Source: an uncultured Flavobacteriaceae bacterium
GTDB taxonomy: Bacteria; Bacteroidota; Bacteroidia; Flavobacteriales; Flavobacteriaceae
NCBI GenBank assembly: GCA_913031655.1
Contig: CAJWFY010000080.1
Span: forward strand, 1-6,649
Direction: 5' to 3'
Length of the DNA stretch: 6,649 nucleotides
The notes beneath the pieces were generated by a model, which saw only the letters and a program-made list of their open reading frames with translations, was not told where the DNA came from and searched no databases. Shown one piece after another: positions 6,633 to 6,649 of the stretch (positions within the stretch are counted from its first letter, which is position 1; every line of letters begins with the position of its first letter). The position numbers and the translations under genes are program-made.

Positions 6633-6649
6633 TTAAAAATATTTTTTAC

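Noticed and set aside
6633..6649. Possible 3' end of a converging minus-strand gene (TTA at 6633-6635 reads as TAA)
   Set aside because: Seventeen AT-rich bases cannot support a gene; a stop triplet there is expected by chance.
1..6649. Mobile elements, CRISPR arrays, tRNA/rRNA genes, or a novel multigene system
   Set aside because: No transposase, integrase, long or regularly spaced repeats, cloverleaf sequence or unknown gene cluster was seen; nearly all bases belong to well-known housekeeping genes.

Overview
The window is chromosomal housekeeping DNA from a very AT-rich bacterium (roughly 30 % GC by eye). It most likely comes from a small-genome member of the Bacteroidetes, probably a marine flavobacterium. 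Three things point there. No start codon has a clear Shine-Dalgarno sequence. The best promoters match the Bacteroidetes form (TTG or TTTG near -33, TAnnTTTG near -7). The proteins, above all the ACT-domain protein, the short aspartate kinase and its acetyltransferase partner, look like flavobacterial orthologues. The taxon is an inference from sequence character, not a database match.

Layout, left to right. Positions 1-712 (minus) hold the N-terminal 237 residues of methionyl-tRNA synthetase (metG), cut by the window edge. A 136-base divergent intergenic region (713-848) carries an 8-bp-arm palindrome and a consensus promoter for the next gene. Positions 849-1505 (plus) encode a 218-residue protein of unknown function with a helical, possibly HTH-like N-terminus and an ACT-like C-terminus. 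It converges on mfd (1491-4817, minus), the complete transcription-repair coupling factor, and the two 3' ends overlap by 15 bases. A second divergent intergenic region (4818-4908) holds back-to-back promoters for mfd and for a two-gene plus-strand operon: an SSAT-like GNAT acetyltransferase (4909-5385) overlapping by 4 bases (ATGA) with a monofunctional aspartate kinase (5382-6632). The last 17 bases are uninformative.

Functionally the genes are mostly independent: charging of tRNA-Met, rescue of RNA polymerase stalled at DNA lesions, and entry into the aspartate-family amino-acid pathway. The one clear functional unit is the acetyltransferase-aspartate kinase pair, linked by translational coupling.

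I found no mobile element, CRISPR array, tRNA or rRNA, and no sign of a novel defence or biosynthetic system. The points worth a second look are small in scale: near-leaderless promoter arrangements for two genes, a terminator-like hairpin lying inside the opposite-strand mfd coding sequence, the uncharacterised ACT protein, and the shortened regulatory tail of the aspartate kinase.
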